Assembly: GCF_002741075.1 (NCBI RefSeq)
Contig: NZ_CP016634.1
Location: 3,130,001 to 3,194,000, forward strand
DNA length: 64,000 nt
Direction: 5' to 3'
Origin: Pseudomonas putida
GTDB taxonomy: Bacteria > Pseudomonadota > Gammaproteobacteria > Pseudomonadales > Pseudomonadaceae
A program made the translations under genes and the position numbers. This document shows, piece by piece, positions 56,284 to 64,000 of this stretch (its first letter is position 1; every line of letters starts with the position of its first letter). The notes below the pieces were generated by a model, which saw nothing but the letters and a program-made list of their open reading frames with translations, was not told where the DNA came from and searched no databases.

Positions 56284-56634
56284 ATGGGTACCTGCAACCA
56301 GCATCCACACCATGACCATCAGCACAAGCCGGGCTGCGGCCATACGGCAATCGAACACAATGGACATGTCGATTATCTGCATGATGGGCACTTGCATCAC
56401 GTGCATGGCGATCATGTCGACGAACACATACTGGAAGCCAACGGCCAAAACCCCGAGCGCTGCACACCCGGCCACCAGTGTGGCGGCCATGCCGCCGACC
56501 ACGTTCATGGCCCGGGTTGCGGCCATGAGGCGGTTCCCCACGGCGACCATGTCGATTACCTGGTCAACGGCCACCTGCACCACCCGCATGGCGATCACTG
56601 CGACGACCACGGCCCGGTGACGATGGTCAAATGA
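56284..56634 (+). CDS. Two-repeat histidine-rich metal-binding protein
   Basis: A 116-residue protein with 28 histidines and no signal peptide. It consists of two repeats of about 33 residues (16-48 and 77-109, 23 of 33 identical) built on P-G-C-G-H, H-V-D-Y-L, N/D-G-H-L-H-H and H-G-D-H. Each unit offers cysteine and histidine ligands, so the protein should bind several zinc or similar ions. A strong AAGGAG precedes the ATG. It may store or deliver metal in the cytoplasm. I do not know a characterised homologue. Confidence 0.75.
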   Translation: MGTCNQHPHHDHQHKPGCGHTAIEHNGHVDYLHDGHLHHVHGDHVDEHILEANGQNPERCTPGHQCGGHAADHVHGPGCGHEAVPHGDHVDYLVNGHLHHPHGDHCDDHGPVTMVK

Positions 56635-56643
56635 CCCTTGCCC

Positions 56644-56669
56644 GCCTCCAGCCAGCAAGGGCTGGAGGC
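56644..56669. terminator. Hairpin between convergent genes
   Basis: GCCTCCAGCC pairs with GGCTGGAGGC in a perfect 10-bp stem with a 6-nt loop, between the histidine-rich gene and the convergent binding-protein gene. Confidence 0.7.
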
Positions 56670-56676
56670 GCTAACC

Positions 56677-57552
56677 TCACTGGCCGCCCAAGGCCTGGGT
56701 GAGGGTTTGCACATTCTGCTGGTACATGCCCAGGTAGGTACTGGCGGGGCCCTGGGCGGCTAGTGCATCGGAATACAGCGTCCCACCTACCTTCGCCCCG
56801 GTATCGTCGGCAATCTGCTGCAGCAGACGGGAATCCTTGATGTTCTCGATGAACACGGCCTTGATCTTGTCGCGCTTGATCATCGTGATGATGTTAGCGA
56901 CATCTTTGGCGGTCGGCTCCTGTTCGGTGGAAAGGCCTTGAGGTGCCAGGAACTCGATGCCATAAGCCTGCCCCAGGTAACCGAAGGCGTCATGCGAGGT
57001 CACGATACGGCGGCTGTTGGCCGGCAACGCGGCGAAGCGTTTCTTCACCTCGGTCAGCAAGGCGTCGATCTGCTGCTGATAGGCTGCCAGATGGCTGCGA
57101 TACGCCTGCGCATTGCCTGGGTCCACGGCTTCCAGCGCCTTGGCGATGTTGGCCGCGTAGATCTTGGCGTTGGCCAAGCTGTTCCAGGCATGGGGGTCGG
57201 GGATAGTCTGCCCCTCCTCTTGCAGGGTCCGCGCAAGGATACCCTGGCTGGCCCGAACGACGTGAGCCTGGCTGCCAGTGGTCTTGATCAGACGGTCCAA
57301 CCAAGGTTCGAAGTTAAGCCCATTCTCCACCACCAGGTGCGCCTGCAGCACATGTCTGGCATCGTCCGGCGTGGTCTCGTAGACATGCGCATCGCTGTCG
57401 GGGCCGACGATGTTGATGACCTGCACCTGATCGCTACCGATTTGTCGGGTGATATCGGCCAGAATACTGAAGCTGGTCACCACCTTGATGCGTTCTGCGG
57501 CGGACAGAAACGGTGACAGCAACAGCATGAACACAACGATCAACAGGCGCAT
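56677..57552 (-). CDS. Metal ABC importer substrate-binding protein (zinc type)
   Basis: A 291-residue cluster-9 periplasmic binding protein with signal peptide ending SPFLSAAERI. The metal ligands fall at His56 (DAHVYETTP), His121 (DPHAWNSL), His187 (TSHDAFGYL) and Asp262 (LYSDALA). The third ligand is histidine rather than the glutamate of manganese binders, so zinc is the likely metal. It lacks the histidine-rich loop of ZnuA, and the symbol znuA is therefore withheld. It is third in the ABC operon, 9 bp after the permease stop. Confidence 0.87.
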   Translation of the reverse strand: MRLLIVVFMLLLSPFLSAAERIKVVTSFSILADITRQIGSDQVQVINIVGPDSDAHVYETTPDDARHVLQAHLVVENGLNFEPWLDRLIKTTGSQAHVVRASQGILARTLQEEGQTIPDPHAWNSLANAKIYAANIAKALEAVDPGNAQAYRSHLAAYQQQIDALLTEVKKRFAALPANSRRIVTSHDAFGYLGQAYGIEFLAPQGLSTEQEPTAKDVANIITMIKRDKIKAVFIENIKDSRLLQQIADDTGAKVGGTLYSDALAAQGPASTYLGMYQQNVQTLTQALGGQ

Positions 57553-57561
57553 AGCGGCTCC

Positions 57562-58422
57562 TCAATGAGTGACAGGGGTATAGTGACGACGCAACAGACC
57601 ACGCACCGGCCCCACCATCACCGAGAGCAGGTAGGCACTGCCAGCCACGACGACGATGGCCGGGCCACAGGGCAGCGAGGCGTAATAGGACAACAGCAGC
57701 CCCAGCCAGACCGAGCCCATGCCGATCAGCGCCGAGATGGCCATCAACCAGGGCAGGCGCTGGCTCCAGAAGCGTGCGGCAATGGCCGGCAGCATCATCA
57801 AGCCGACCACCATCAAGGCGCCGATGGCCTGGAAACCGACCACCAGGTTGATCACCACCAGCCCCAGGAACACGCCATGGGCGATGGGCCCGCAGCGGCT
57901 GACGCTACGCAGGAACAGCGGGTCGAGGCTATCGAGCAGCAAGGCACGGTAAATCAGGGCGAAGGTCAGCAGGCTGCCTGTGGCGACCCATACCATGGTG
58001 CGCAAGGTCGCCTGGTCGACCGCCAGGGCCGAGCCGAACAACAACCCCAGCAAGTCCAGGCGCTTGCCCGCAAGCCCAAGCAGCAGAACACCCGAAGCCA
58101 GTGAAATCGGGTAGACCGCCGCCAGGCTTGCGTCCTCGCGCAAGCCGGTGTGACGGCTTACCAATGCCGAGAAGCCTGCCACCAGCAAGCCCGCCAACAG
58201 GCCGCCAAGCGTCATAGCCACCACAGACAGCCCTGCCAGCCAGAAGCCCAACGCCGCGCCCGGCAAGATGCCATGGGAAATGGCATCGCCGATCAGGCTC
58301 ATGCGCCGCACCACCAGGAACACCCCCAACGGCGCGACACTCAGCGCCAGGGTGAGCCCCCCAAACAGCGCACGGCGCATGAAGGCGAATTCGACGAAGG
58401 GTGCCCATGCCGGATCGAACAT
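57562..58422 (-). CDS. Metal ABC importer permease
   Basis: A 286-residue ZnuB/MntB-family inner-membrane protein with about eight helices. Family stretches are VRRMSLIGDAISHGILPGAALGFWL and VVGFQAIGALMVVGLMMLPAIAARFW. The ATG at 58422 overlaps the ATPase TGA by one base and follows GGGGGAGG. It carries the metal released by the binding protein encoded next. Confidence 0.9.
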   Translation of the reverse strand: MFDPAWAPFVEFAFMRRALFGGLTLALSVAPLGVFLVVRRMSLIGDAISHGILPGAALGFWLAGLSVVAMTLGGLLAGLLVAGFSALVSRHTGLREDASLAAVYPISLASGVLLLGLAGKRLDLLGLLFGSALAVDQATLRTMVWVATGSLLTFALIYRALLLDSLDPLFLRSVSRCGPIAHGVFLGLVVINLVVGFQAIGALMVVGLMMLPAIAARFWSQRLPWLMAISALIGMGSVWLGLLLSYYASLPCGPAIVVVAGSAYLLSVMVGPVRGLLRRHYTPVTH

Positions 58423-59087
58423 CACTGCACCTCCCCCAGGCTGGCTTGACCGATCACGCTATGACTGGGCCCGTATTGGCAACCCTCGCTGTCGACCAGC
58501 AGGCAGTACTCGGCCATCTCGCGCACTCGCGACAGGTCATGGCTGACCACCACTACCGTGTGGCCAGTTTTGTGCCAGGCATCGATATGCCGCCAGAGCA
58601 ACGCCTGCCCGGCCTTGTCCAGCGCCGAATCGGGCTCGTCGAGCAGCAGCAGGTTGGCATCGGTCAGGCTCAAGCGTGCCAGCAGCGCACGTTGCAACTC
58701 GCCGCCGGAAAGCGCCTCGAGCGTGTGGGCTTCGAGTTTGTCGATATCCCAGGCTCGCAGCGCCTGGCGCAGGCGCTGTCTGCGCTCTCGGCGGCTCAGG
58801 TGTTGGCCCCAGAAGCCGCCGCTGACCAATTCGCCCAGGCTAATGGGAAATTGCCGGTCTATGGCTGAACGCTGGTTCAGATAGCCGACTTTCGTACCTT
58901 CGGCACCGATGCGAAAGCGCCCGGACAACGGCTTCTGCAAGCCGGCAAGCACTTTCAAGAGGCTGCTTTTGCCAGCGCCATTGGCCCCCACCACTGCAGT
59001 CAGACTGCCAGCCGGCAGCTGGATATTCAGATGCGGGGTCAACGGGCTGTTGGCGGCCCCCCACAAAAGGTCTTGGCACAGAATCAC
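58422..59087 (-). CDS. Metal ABC importer ATP-binding protein
   Basis: A 221-residue nucleotide-binding domain. Walker A is VVGANGAGKSSLLK, the signature motif LSGGELQRALLARLS, Walker B LLLLDEPDSAL, and the switch histidine is in VVVVSHDLSR. I took a GTG at 59087; a TTG at 59126 would place 13 residues before the usual start. It is the first gene of the unit and lies directly behind a Zur-like box, so it should be induced by zinc shortage. Confidence 0.88.
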   Translation of the reverse strand: MILCQDLLWGAANSPLTPHLNIQLPAGSLTAVVGANGAGKSSLLKVLAGLQKPLSGRFRIGAEGTKVGYLNQRSAIDRQFPISLGELVSGGFWGQHLSRRERRQRLRQALRAWDIDKLEAHTLEALSGGELQRALLARLSLTDANLLLLDEPDSALDKAGQALLWRHIDAWHKTGHTVVVVSHDLSRVREMAEYCLLVDSEGCQYGPSHSVIGQASLGEVQ

Positions 59088-59146
59088 GGGTGAGTTCCAA
59101 AACGAAAGACAAGGAAGTGGCCGCAAACGCTGGCCTCACCACGCAA

Positions 59147-59174
59147 ATGATATGTTATAACAAATCTAATGCAA
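59147..59174 (-). promoter_or_regulatory. Promoter of the metal ABC operon overlapped by a Zur-like box
   Basis: Read on the minus strand, -35 TTGCAT (59169-59174) and -10 TATCAT (59147-59152) are 16 bp apart. The box TGATATGTTATAACA (59148-59162) matches the remembered Zur pattern at 12 of 15 positions, contains the palindrome TGTTATAACA and covers the spacer and the -10. Repression by Zur under zinc-replete conditions is the natural reading. Confidence 0.68.
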
Positions 59175-59185
59175 CGCTTTTCTAT

Positions 59186-59587
59186 TCAGTCACAGCCTTT
59201 CAGACGATTGCAGCTGAGACGTCCTTGGCCACCGCTGGAGGTGGAAAAGCGCGTGATGACATCCCAGCCGAATGGCCGTGCCAGGCCGGACCAGACGTTG
59301 CCATCGCTGCTCAGCCCCGTGAAGAAATGCAAGCGCCCATGACGCGTGGTGGTCTGCGCCCAGGTCAGGCCAGAGCCCGCGTCGAAACCACGCAGGAACA
59401 GGTCGTTGCCGCGTTGTGCCATACCGTAGTAGCCGCCCTGGCTGTCGGTACAGCGCAGCAAGGTAGCACTGCGTACGCAATGCAGGGTGGCACCGCCGAT
59501 CATCGGCAGTTCGGCATGTGCCAGGGGAACACCTGTCAACGGCAGCCACAGCAGCAGTTTCGCGATGCACGCAGTGAATTGTTTCAT
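59186..59587 (-). CDS. Small secreted protein linked to the P-type ATPase
   Basis: A 133-residue protein with signal peptide ending VPLAHAELP. The mature part has four cysteines (ATLHCVRSATLLRCTDS and LSCNRLKGC), which could form two disulfides. Its ATG overlaps the ATPase stop (ATGA), so it is made with that protein. A gene in this place next to hmtA is what I recall from P. aeruginosa. A periplasmic partner of the ATPase is a reasonable guess; the sequence gives no further clue. Confidence 0.65.
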   Translation of the reverse strand: MKQFTACIAKLLLWLPLTGVPLAHAELPMIGGATLHCVRSATLLRCTDSQGGYYGMAQRGNDLFLRGFDAGSGLTWAQTTTRHGRLHFFTGLSSDGNVWSGLARPFGWDVITRFSTSSGGQGRLSCNRLKGCD

Positions 59588-61524
59588 GACAGCGGTACTT
59601 CGTCCCTTTCATCGTAGCGCAGCAGCCGCCCGGCATTGCCGAGCACCAGCAAGGTACTGAGGTTGTGCAGCAGCGCCGCGATCATCGCGCCGGCCGCACC
59701 CAACAGCCCGAACGCCGCAGCCAGCATGATCCCCACCGTCCAGCCGAGCCCGATCAGCACGTTCCATTGCAGGGTACGCCGGCACAGGCGACTGAGGCGT
59801 ACACCGGTGGCCAGGCGGCGCAGGTCACCATTGATCAGTACGATGTCCGCCGCGGCCATGGCGATGTCGGTTCCGCCCGCACCCATGGCGATACCCACGA
59901 CGCCTGCTTTGAGCGCCAGCGAGTCGTTGATGCCGTCGCCGACCACCATCGGTCTGAAACCAGCCTGGATTTCTTGATTGACCTGCTTGAGCTTGTCTTC
60001 TGGCAACGCCTGGGCGACCACATTGGCGATGCCCACCTGGCTCGCCACCAACTGCGCCACGCTGTGGCGATCGCCGGTCAGCAGCAACTGCCGGCGTAAC
60101 CCAAGCTCGCGCAATTGCGCCAACGCTTCAGGCGCTTCTCGTCGTACGTTGTCGGCCAGCAGCAGCCAGGCCAGAAAACGCCCGTGCAGCGCCAGGCCAA
60201 CGATCGGACCATCGTGCTCCGGCACCGCCGGCAACGCGATGCCCAGTTTCTGGAACAGCTCCGCACGCCCCAGCGCGGCCTGGCCCTGGTCGGTCGACGC
60301 TACCACGCCGAAACCTTGCATCTCGTGTAATTCGTCGAGCGCAAGGTGCTGCTCGTGAGGAACGGACTTGGCCAAGGCACGGCTGACGGGGTGACTGCTC
60401 GCCGTGCCCAGGCTGGCAGCCAGGCGCAGCACCTGCTGCTCCGCCACCTCGGTTTGGCTGCTCACGACCTGCTGCAGATGCAATGCCCCTTTGGTCAAGG
60501 TGCCGGTCTTGTCGATCACTAGCGACGACAGGTCGGCAAGTTCTTCGAGAAACGCAGAGCTACGAATCAGAATGCCATGCCGCGCCGCAACGGCGACCCC
60601 AGCAATGGCCGTGGCCGGGGCCGACAGCACCAGTGCACATGGGCAAGCCGCCACCAACACGGCCAGCATGGCCTGGGCATCGCCGGTGATGAACCAGGTG
60701 GCCGCCGCGATCATCAGCACCAGCAGCAGGTAACGCCCAGCATAGCGTTCGAGCAACCGGGTGATGGGTGGCTTGGCCTGCTCTGCGCGGCGCATCAGGG
60801 CAATCACCTTGCCCAGGGTGGAGTCCTCGCCGGTGGCTGTCACCTCGATGCGTAGCAAACCATCGAGGTTGATCGCGCCGGCATGCACATGCGCACCCGC
60901 CGCGACCTCCTGTGGCAAGGACTCGCCGGTGATGGGCGCGGTATCGAGGCTGGCCTGGCCCTCGAGCACGCGCCCATCGGCCGGTACCCGGTCACCGGCT
61001 CGCACTTCTACCCGATCCCCCGCCTTGAGGCTGGCATTGTCGACCTCGCTCACCTCGCCGTTGGCGCCGATCAGCCGCGCCTGGCTGCGCGTCAGGCGGC
61101 CCAGGGCATCGATGGCTTCCTGCGAGCCCAGCACGCTGCGCTCTTCGAGCACGTGCCCGAAGATCATGATGATCGGCAACAAGGCAGCGGTGGTCAGGTC
61201 GCCAATGGCCCAGGCGCCAAGCATGGCCAACGCGATCAACTGGTCGGTGACGCCATGCAGGCTCGGCTGTTTGAGGCTGTGCCACGCCGAGCCCAGCACC
61301 GGCACGGCCACCAGTAACGACGCAGCGCCCAGCAGTAACTGCGCAACGCCCTCCTGGCCTGAAGCCAAGCCGTGCCAGGCCAATCCCAGCGCCAGCAGCC
61401 CGAGGGCGACCATAGCCAAGGTCAACTGGCGTGCGGCCTGCCGGCGCTCGTCCCCAGACAGCAGCCCCGAGGTGAGGTGGACATGGCCATGATGGTGGTG
61501 GCCGTGGTGATGGTGGGCGCTCAT
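59584..61524 (-). CDS. hmtA: Heavy-metal P1B-type ATPase, HmtA-like (putative zinc/copper importer)
   Basis: A 646-residue ATPase. The N terminus carries ten histidines within residues 4-16 instead of a soluble metal-binding domain. Motifs: CPC in helix 6 (294-296), D338-KTGTLT (phosphorylated aspartate), SHPVSR (His378), VVGDGINDS. In the last helix an HN-x-ST (His620) replaces the D-x-G of zinc-exporting P1B-2 pumps, and the matching lysine of helix 7 is absent. P. aeruginosa HmtA was reported to import zinc and copper; the context of Zur-like control and three SPFH genes agrees with that type, but transport direction here is inferred. Confidence 0.72.
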   Translation of the reverse strand: MSAHHHHGHHHHGHVHLTSGLLSGDERRQAARQLTLAMVALGLLALGLAWHGLASGQEGVAQLLLGAASLLVAVPVLGSAWHSLKQPSLHGVTDQLIALAMLGAWAIGDLTTAALLPIIMIFGHVLEERSVLGSQEAIDALGRLTRSQARLIGANGEVSEVDNASLKAGDRVEVRAGDRVPADGRVLEGQASLDTAPITGESLPQEVAAGAHVHAGAINLDGLLRIEVTATGEDSTLGKVIALMRRAEQAKPPITRLLERYAGRYLLLVLMIAAATWFITGDAQAMLAVLVAACPCALVLSAPATAIAGVAVAARHGILIRSSAFLEELADLSSLVIDKTGTLTKGALHLQQVVSSQTEVAEQQVLRLAASLGTASSHPVSRALAKSVPHEQHLALDELHEMQGFGVVASTDQGQAALGRAELFQKLGIALPAVPEHDGPIVGLALHGRFLAWLLLADNVRREAPEALAQLRELGLRRQLLLTGDRHSVAQLVASQVGIANVVAQALPEDKLKQVNQEIQAGFRPMVVGDGINDSLALKAGVVGIAMGAGGTDIAMAAADIVLINGDLRRLATGVRLSRLCRRTLQWNVLIGLGWTVGIMLAAAFGLLGAAGAMIAALLHNLSTLLVLGNAGRLLRYDERDEVPLS

Positions 61525-61561
61525 CGGCTGGGGTTCCAAATGCAGGGGCCAGAATAAGTGT

Positions 61562-62587
61562 TCATTGTTGGGGGCCTTGCAGGATCAAGCGCCCACTGTA
61601 CTCGGGGCTGACCGTGGTGACGGAGCCCGCGCGGGACAGGATGGCAGGCACCCGCTCACGATACAGGCGCAGCATCAGGCCCGGGTCCTGCTGCTGCGCC
61701 AAGCCGACGATGGTGCTGGTGTCGGCACTCGCCTGCGCCAGCCGCTCACGCGCCTGGGCCTGGGCAACCTGCACGGTCCGGTCGGCACTCTGGGTTGCCT
61801 GCTGCAGGCGCTGCGCTGCTTCGTTGCGGGCGCTCGCCACCGCTTGCTCAGCGCGTTGGCTGGCGGTGAGCACGGCATTGAAGGCGCTCACCGCCGAGGG
61901 CGGGAGCGAAGACTGCACATCCACCCGCACCACCGTGATGCCCAGGTCGGCGCCCGCCGCCTTGAGCGCCGCCAGGCTGCGGTTGATGCCCTGTTGCAAG
62001 TCACCGCGTAGACGCTCACGGCGCTCGGCAACCTGCGCATCGGCGCCCACCAATTCAGGCCGCGCGACCAGAATCGCATCCATGTCTCGGGATGCGCAGA
62101 CCTGAACGGCATTGCGCTCCACCAGCCGATCCAGGGCCGGCTCCACATGAACGCCCTGACGGGCAAAGGCAAACGGCTCGACAACCTGATAGAACACCCG
62201 CACTTCAAGCTGCACGATGCCTGCATCGGCAGTGAGCAGGTAACCTGACCCGGCCGTCGCGTCGCTGGCCGGCGCGAGCCCCCGGTCCGCTTTACGTGCG
62301 AAGTCCGAGCGCAGCAACAACTCCACTTTGCGCTCAGTCACCCGCCCGTCCGAAGGCAGCATCACCACTTGCTCGAACGGACGCGGCCAGGCCAGCAGCA
62401 GGCCAGCATTCTGGATACGGTGCTCGGCCCCCAGCCTGAGCACCACGGCCCGGCTTTCCGGCCCCACTGAACGAACATTGCCGAACAGCCAGCCCAGCGC
62501 GGCGAGCACGGTCACCGCGTACAGGGCGATAAAACCAATACGCGCCGACTGCAACCAGGGCCCGCCAGGCTGGCGCGGGCTAGTCAT
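61562..62587 (-). CDS. SPFH-domain membrane protein (HflK/HflC-like) adjacent to the ATPase
   Basis: A 341-residue protein with one N-terminal helix (IGFIALYAVTVLAALGWLFG), then an SPFH domain (about 40-230) with GPESRAVVLRLGAEHRI and FYQVVEPFAFAR. The C-terminal part is a long alanine- and glutamine-rich coiled coil (ASARNEAAQRLQQATQSADR). SPFH proteins form membrane-bound rings that organise partners. It lies 37 bp before the ATPase gene and overlaps the next SPFH gene by 8 nt, so it is not the normal hflKC pair that sits with hfq and purA. Confidence 0.85.
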   Translation of the reverse strand: MTSPRQPGGPWLQSARIGFIALYAVTVLAALGWLFGNVRSVGPESRAVVLRLGAEHRIQNAGLLLAWPRPFEQVVMLPSDGRVTERKVELLLRSDFARKADRGLAPASDATAGSGYLLTADAGIVQLEVRVFYQVVEPFAFARQGVHVEPALDRLVERNAVQVCASRDMDAILVARPELVGADAQVAERRERLRGDLQQGINRSLAALKAAGADLGITVVRVDVQSSLPPSAVSAFNAVLTASQRAEQAVASARNEAAQRLQQATQSADRTVQVAQAQARERLAQASADTSTIVGLAQQQDPGLMLRLYRERVPAILSRAGSVTTVSPEYSGRLILQGPQQ

Positions 62588-63620
62588 GGCCTTGCCCTGC
62601 CTGGCGGGTCAGCGAAGCCGGCGGGTTGGGTCCGTCGATCAGCGCCCGGAACGGTGCCGCGTCGGTGCGCAGCACCAGGCGTGTGTCGGGCGTCACGATA
62701 GTGCCCAAGGTGTCCAGCGAGCGCAGCAGCTTGTACAGCTCCGGCGCGCTGGCGTAGGCCTTGCCGTAAATCTGTGCCGCCTCGACCTGTGACTGCGCCT
62801 GGATCTGCGCCGCCTTCACATTGGCGTCAGCCTCCAGGATTCGGGCATCCCGCTCAGCCGCCGAGCGGATTTCTGCCGCCTTGCGCTTGCCTTCGGCCGT
62901 ACGCTCGGTAGCGATCGTCTCGCGCTCGGCGCGCATGCGGTCTACGGTAGCTTCCAAGGTCACCTTGGGCAGGGTGAGGCGTTCGACCCCGACCTGGACC
63001 ACCTTGATGCCATAGGTCTGGGCCAGCTGATCGGCAATATGCGCCTGCAACCGCTGCTCGAAGGTCTCGATGCGTACTCGCCCAGGGTCGACATTGACCA
63101 GATCCGCCAGTTCGAAGCCGCTGGTGGTGGTTTCCAGCGCCGAGCCCACCAGCGTACGGATCTGCCGCGCTGCTTCGTCCGGCTGGTTCTGCACCGCGCG
63201 CATGAAGCGCTGGATATCCTGCGGGTCCGGTGACACCTGCCAGGCGATATAAGCCTGCACGATGATGCGCAGGCCGTCGCGGGTACCGACATCGTGCAAA
63301 CCACTGGAGGTGGTGCGCAGGCGCAGGTCGACCGGCACCGCCACCTCGAACGGTTGCGGCCAGCGCCAGGCCAGGCCAGGCTCTACCAGCACCCGTGTCG
63401 GGTTGCCGAAGCGGGTGATGACCGTCGCCTCGCCCACACGCACCTGGACGAAGCAGGCCACTACCGCCAATAGCAGCACCAGCAGTACCGCCCCTAGGAT
63501 TCGTGGCCAGGCCGGCCGCGCCGGCCCGTCGTGTTCGGCGCTGTGATGGTCGTGATCATGGCCATGCGCGCAGCCATGGGCAGCATGATCATCGTGAGCG
63601 TGAGAAGCGTGAGGACTCAA
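62580..63620 (-). CDS. SPFH-domain protein (HflC-like) with histidine-rich N terminus
   Basis: A 346-residue protein. The first 32 residues hold eleven histidines and one cysteine, a likely metal-binding tail on the cytoplasmic side. One helix follows (ILGAVLLVLLLAVVACFVQV), then an SPFH domain with GEATVITRFGNPTRVL, and a long helix ending in RAERETIATERTAEGKRKAAEIRSAAE, which is the HflC signature. The start is a TTG overlapping the previous stop and preceded by AGGAGCG. The histidine tail ties this ring protein to metal transport. Confidence 0.85.
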   Translation of the reverse strand: MSPHASHAHDDHAAHGCAHGHDHDHHSAEHDGPARPAWPRILGAVLLVLLLAVVACFVQVRVGEATVITRFGNPTRVLVEPGLAWRWPQPFEVAVPVDLRLRTTSSGLHDVGTRDGLRIIVQAYIAWQVSPDPQDIQRFMRAVQNQPDEAARQIRTLVGSALETTTSGFELADLVNVDPGRVRIETFEQRLQAHIADQLAQTYGIKVVQVGVERLTLPKVTLEATVDRMRAERETIATERTAEGKRKAAEIRSAAERDARILEADANVKAAQIQAQSQVEAAQIYGKAYASAPELYKLLRSLDTLGTIVTPDTRLVLRTDAAPFRALIDGPNPPASLTRQAGQGHD

Positions 63621-64000
63621 GGGGTGCGCTCCTGGTTCGGTTTCGAGGTGGCCGGATCAACCGGCGCGGCGAAGGTACGCAAATCAAGGGTTGGGGCCTG
63701 ACCCGCACTGATGCGGTGGTCGATGATCAACGCCTTACTGTCGCGCAGGCCTTCTCGCAACCGCGCTAGGTACTGTTCCAGCACGAACGCTGCACCAGCC
63801 TGTCGCCAGGCCGCCCGCTCGGCGTCGAAGCCAAGTTCTGCGGCCTGGGCCTTGGCGTTTGTTTCGTGGGCGCTTGCAGCGGCCTGGTCGACCAGCAGCG
63901 CGGCATTCTGGCGGGCCTGGCCGGTCTGCTCAGCGGCCTGACCGCGATCACGGGCGATCAGTGCCTGCGCAGCGATCTGCGCCGCCTGCACGCCATGATA
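63617..64000 (-). CDS. SPFH-domain protein, C-terminal part only
   Basis: The last 127 residues of a third SPFH protein; the start lies to the right of the window. What is visible is the coiled-coil region (AQALIARDRGQAAEQTGQAR) and the tail LRDSKALIIDHRISAGQAP, as in HflK C termini. Its stop overlaps the TTG of the HflC-like gene, so the three SPFH genes are co-translated. Confidence 0.7.
   Translation of the reverse strand, partial: YHGVQAAQIAAQALIARDRGQAAEQTGQARQNAALLVDQAAASAHETNAKAQAAELGFDAERAAWRQAGAAFVLEQYLARLREGLRDSKALIIDHRISAGQAPTLDLRTFAAPVDPATSKPNQERTP

Noticed and set aside
59584..61524. Calling the P-type ATPase a ZntA/CadA zinc-cadmium exporter
   Set aside because: The D-x-G and helix-7 lysine are absent, there is no HMA domain, and the neighbourhood is an uptake locus.
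61562..64000. Calling the SPFH genes the housekeeping hflK-hflC pair
   Set aside because: There are three genes instead of two, one has a histidine tail, and hfq, hflX and purA are not next to them on the visible side.

Overview
The window is about 64 kb of chromosomal DNA from a Pseudomonas of the P. putida / P. entomophila type. The reasons are its high GC, its codon use, degenerate P. putida-style REP sequences, and gene blocks I recall from P. putida: a fadDx-like acyl-CoA degradation operon next to phnWX, methyltransferase-rnhA-dnaQ divergent from gloB and mltD, a six-gene Mrp/Sha antiporter operon, and ldcA. Assignments come from reading the translated sequence. No database search was run.

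Layout. 1-8.1 kb: end of an EamA exporter, small lipoprotein, M24 aminopeptidase, DUF3182 protein overlapping an alpha/beta hydrolase, a SoxR regulator divergent from a monooxygenase-like gene with a clear SoxR-type operator, a GlxA-type regulator divergent from a cysteine hydrolase, and an XRE-cupin regulator divergent from a second EamA transporter. 9.2-15.3 kb: Mrp antiporter operon with A and B fused. 15.3-17.3 kb: small conserved genes and a DksA-like protein whose zinc finger is incomplete. 17.6-32.3 kb: two giant toxin-like genes (1514 and 1495 residues) enclosing the five-gene acyl-CoA operon; the second encodes a leucine-rich-repeat, NEL-type E3 ubiquitin ligase. 32.4-37.5 kb: AraC and LysR regulators, 2-aminoethylphosphonate degradation (phnW, phnX), a flavin reductase and a small orphan. 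37.5-44.5 kb: lysine decarboxylase, dnaQ, rnhA, methyltransferase, gloB, mltD. 44.7-52.1 kb: peptide/microcin C-type ABC importer with two binding proteins (yejA-like x2, yejB, yejE, yejF).

53.0-64.0 kb is the most interesting part: a metal (probably zinc) acquisition island. It holds a TonB-dependent receptor, a DUF4198 periplasmic protein, a small protein made of two histidine-rich repeats, a three-gene ABC importer whose binding protein has the His-His-His-Asp ligand set of zinc binders, a histidine-tailed P1B-type ATPase resembling HmtA, a small secreted protein, and three consecutive SPFH (HflK/HflC-like) proteins, one with a histidine-rich N terminus. Zur-box-like sequences lie before the ABC operon, where the match overlaps a good promoter, and before the receptor gene.

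The third SPFH gene runs off the right edge and the first EamA gene off the left edge. I saw no tRNA, rRNA, CRISPR array, prophage or intact insertion sequence. One 210-bp element with terminal inverted repeats lies before the receptor gene.
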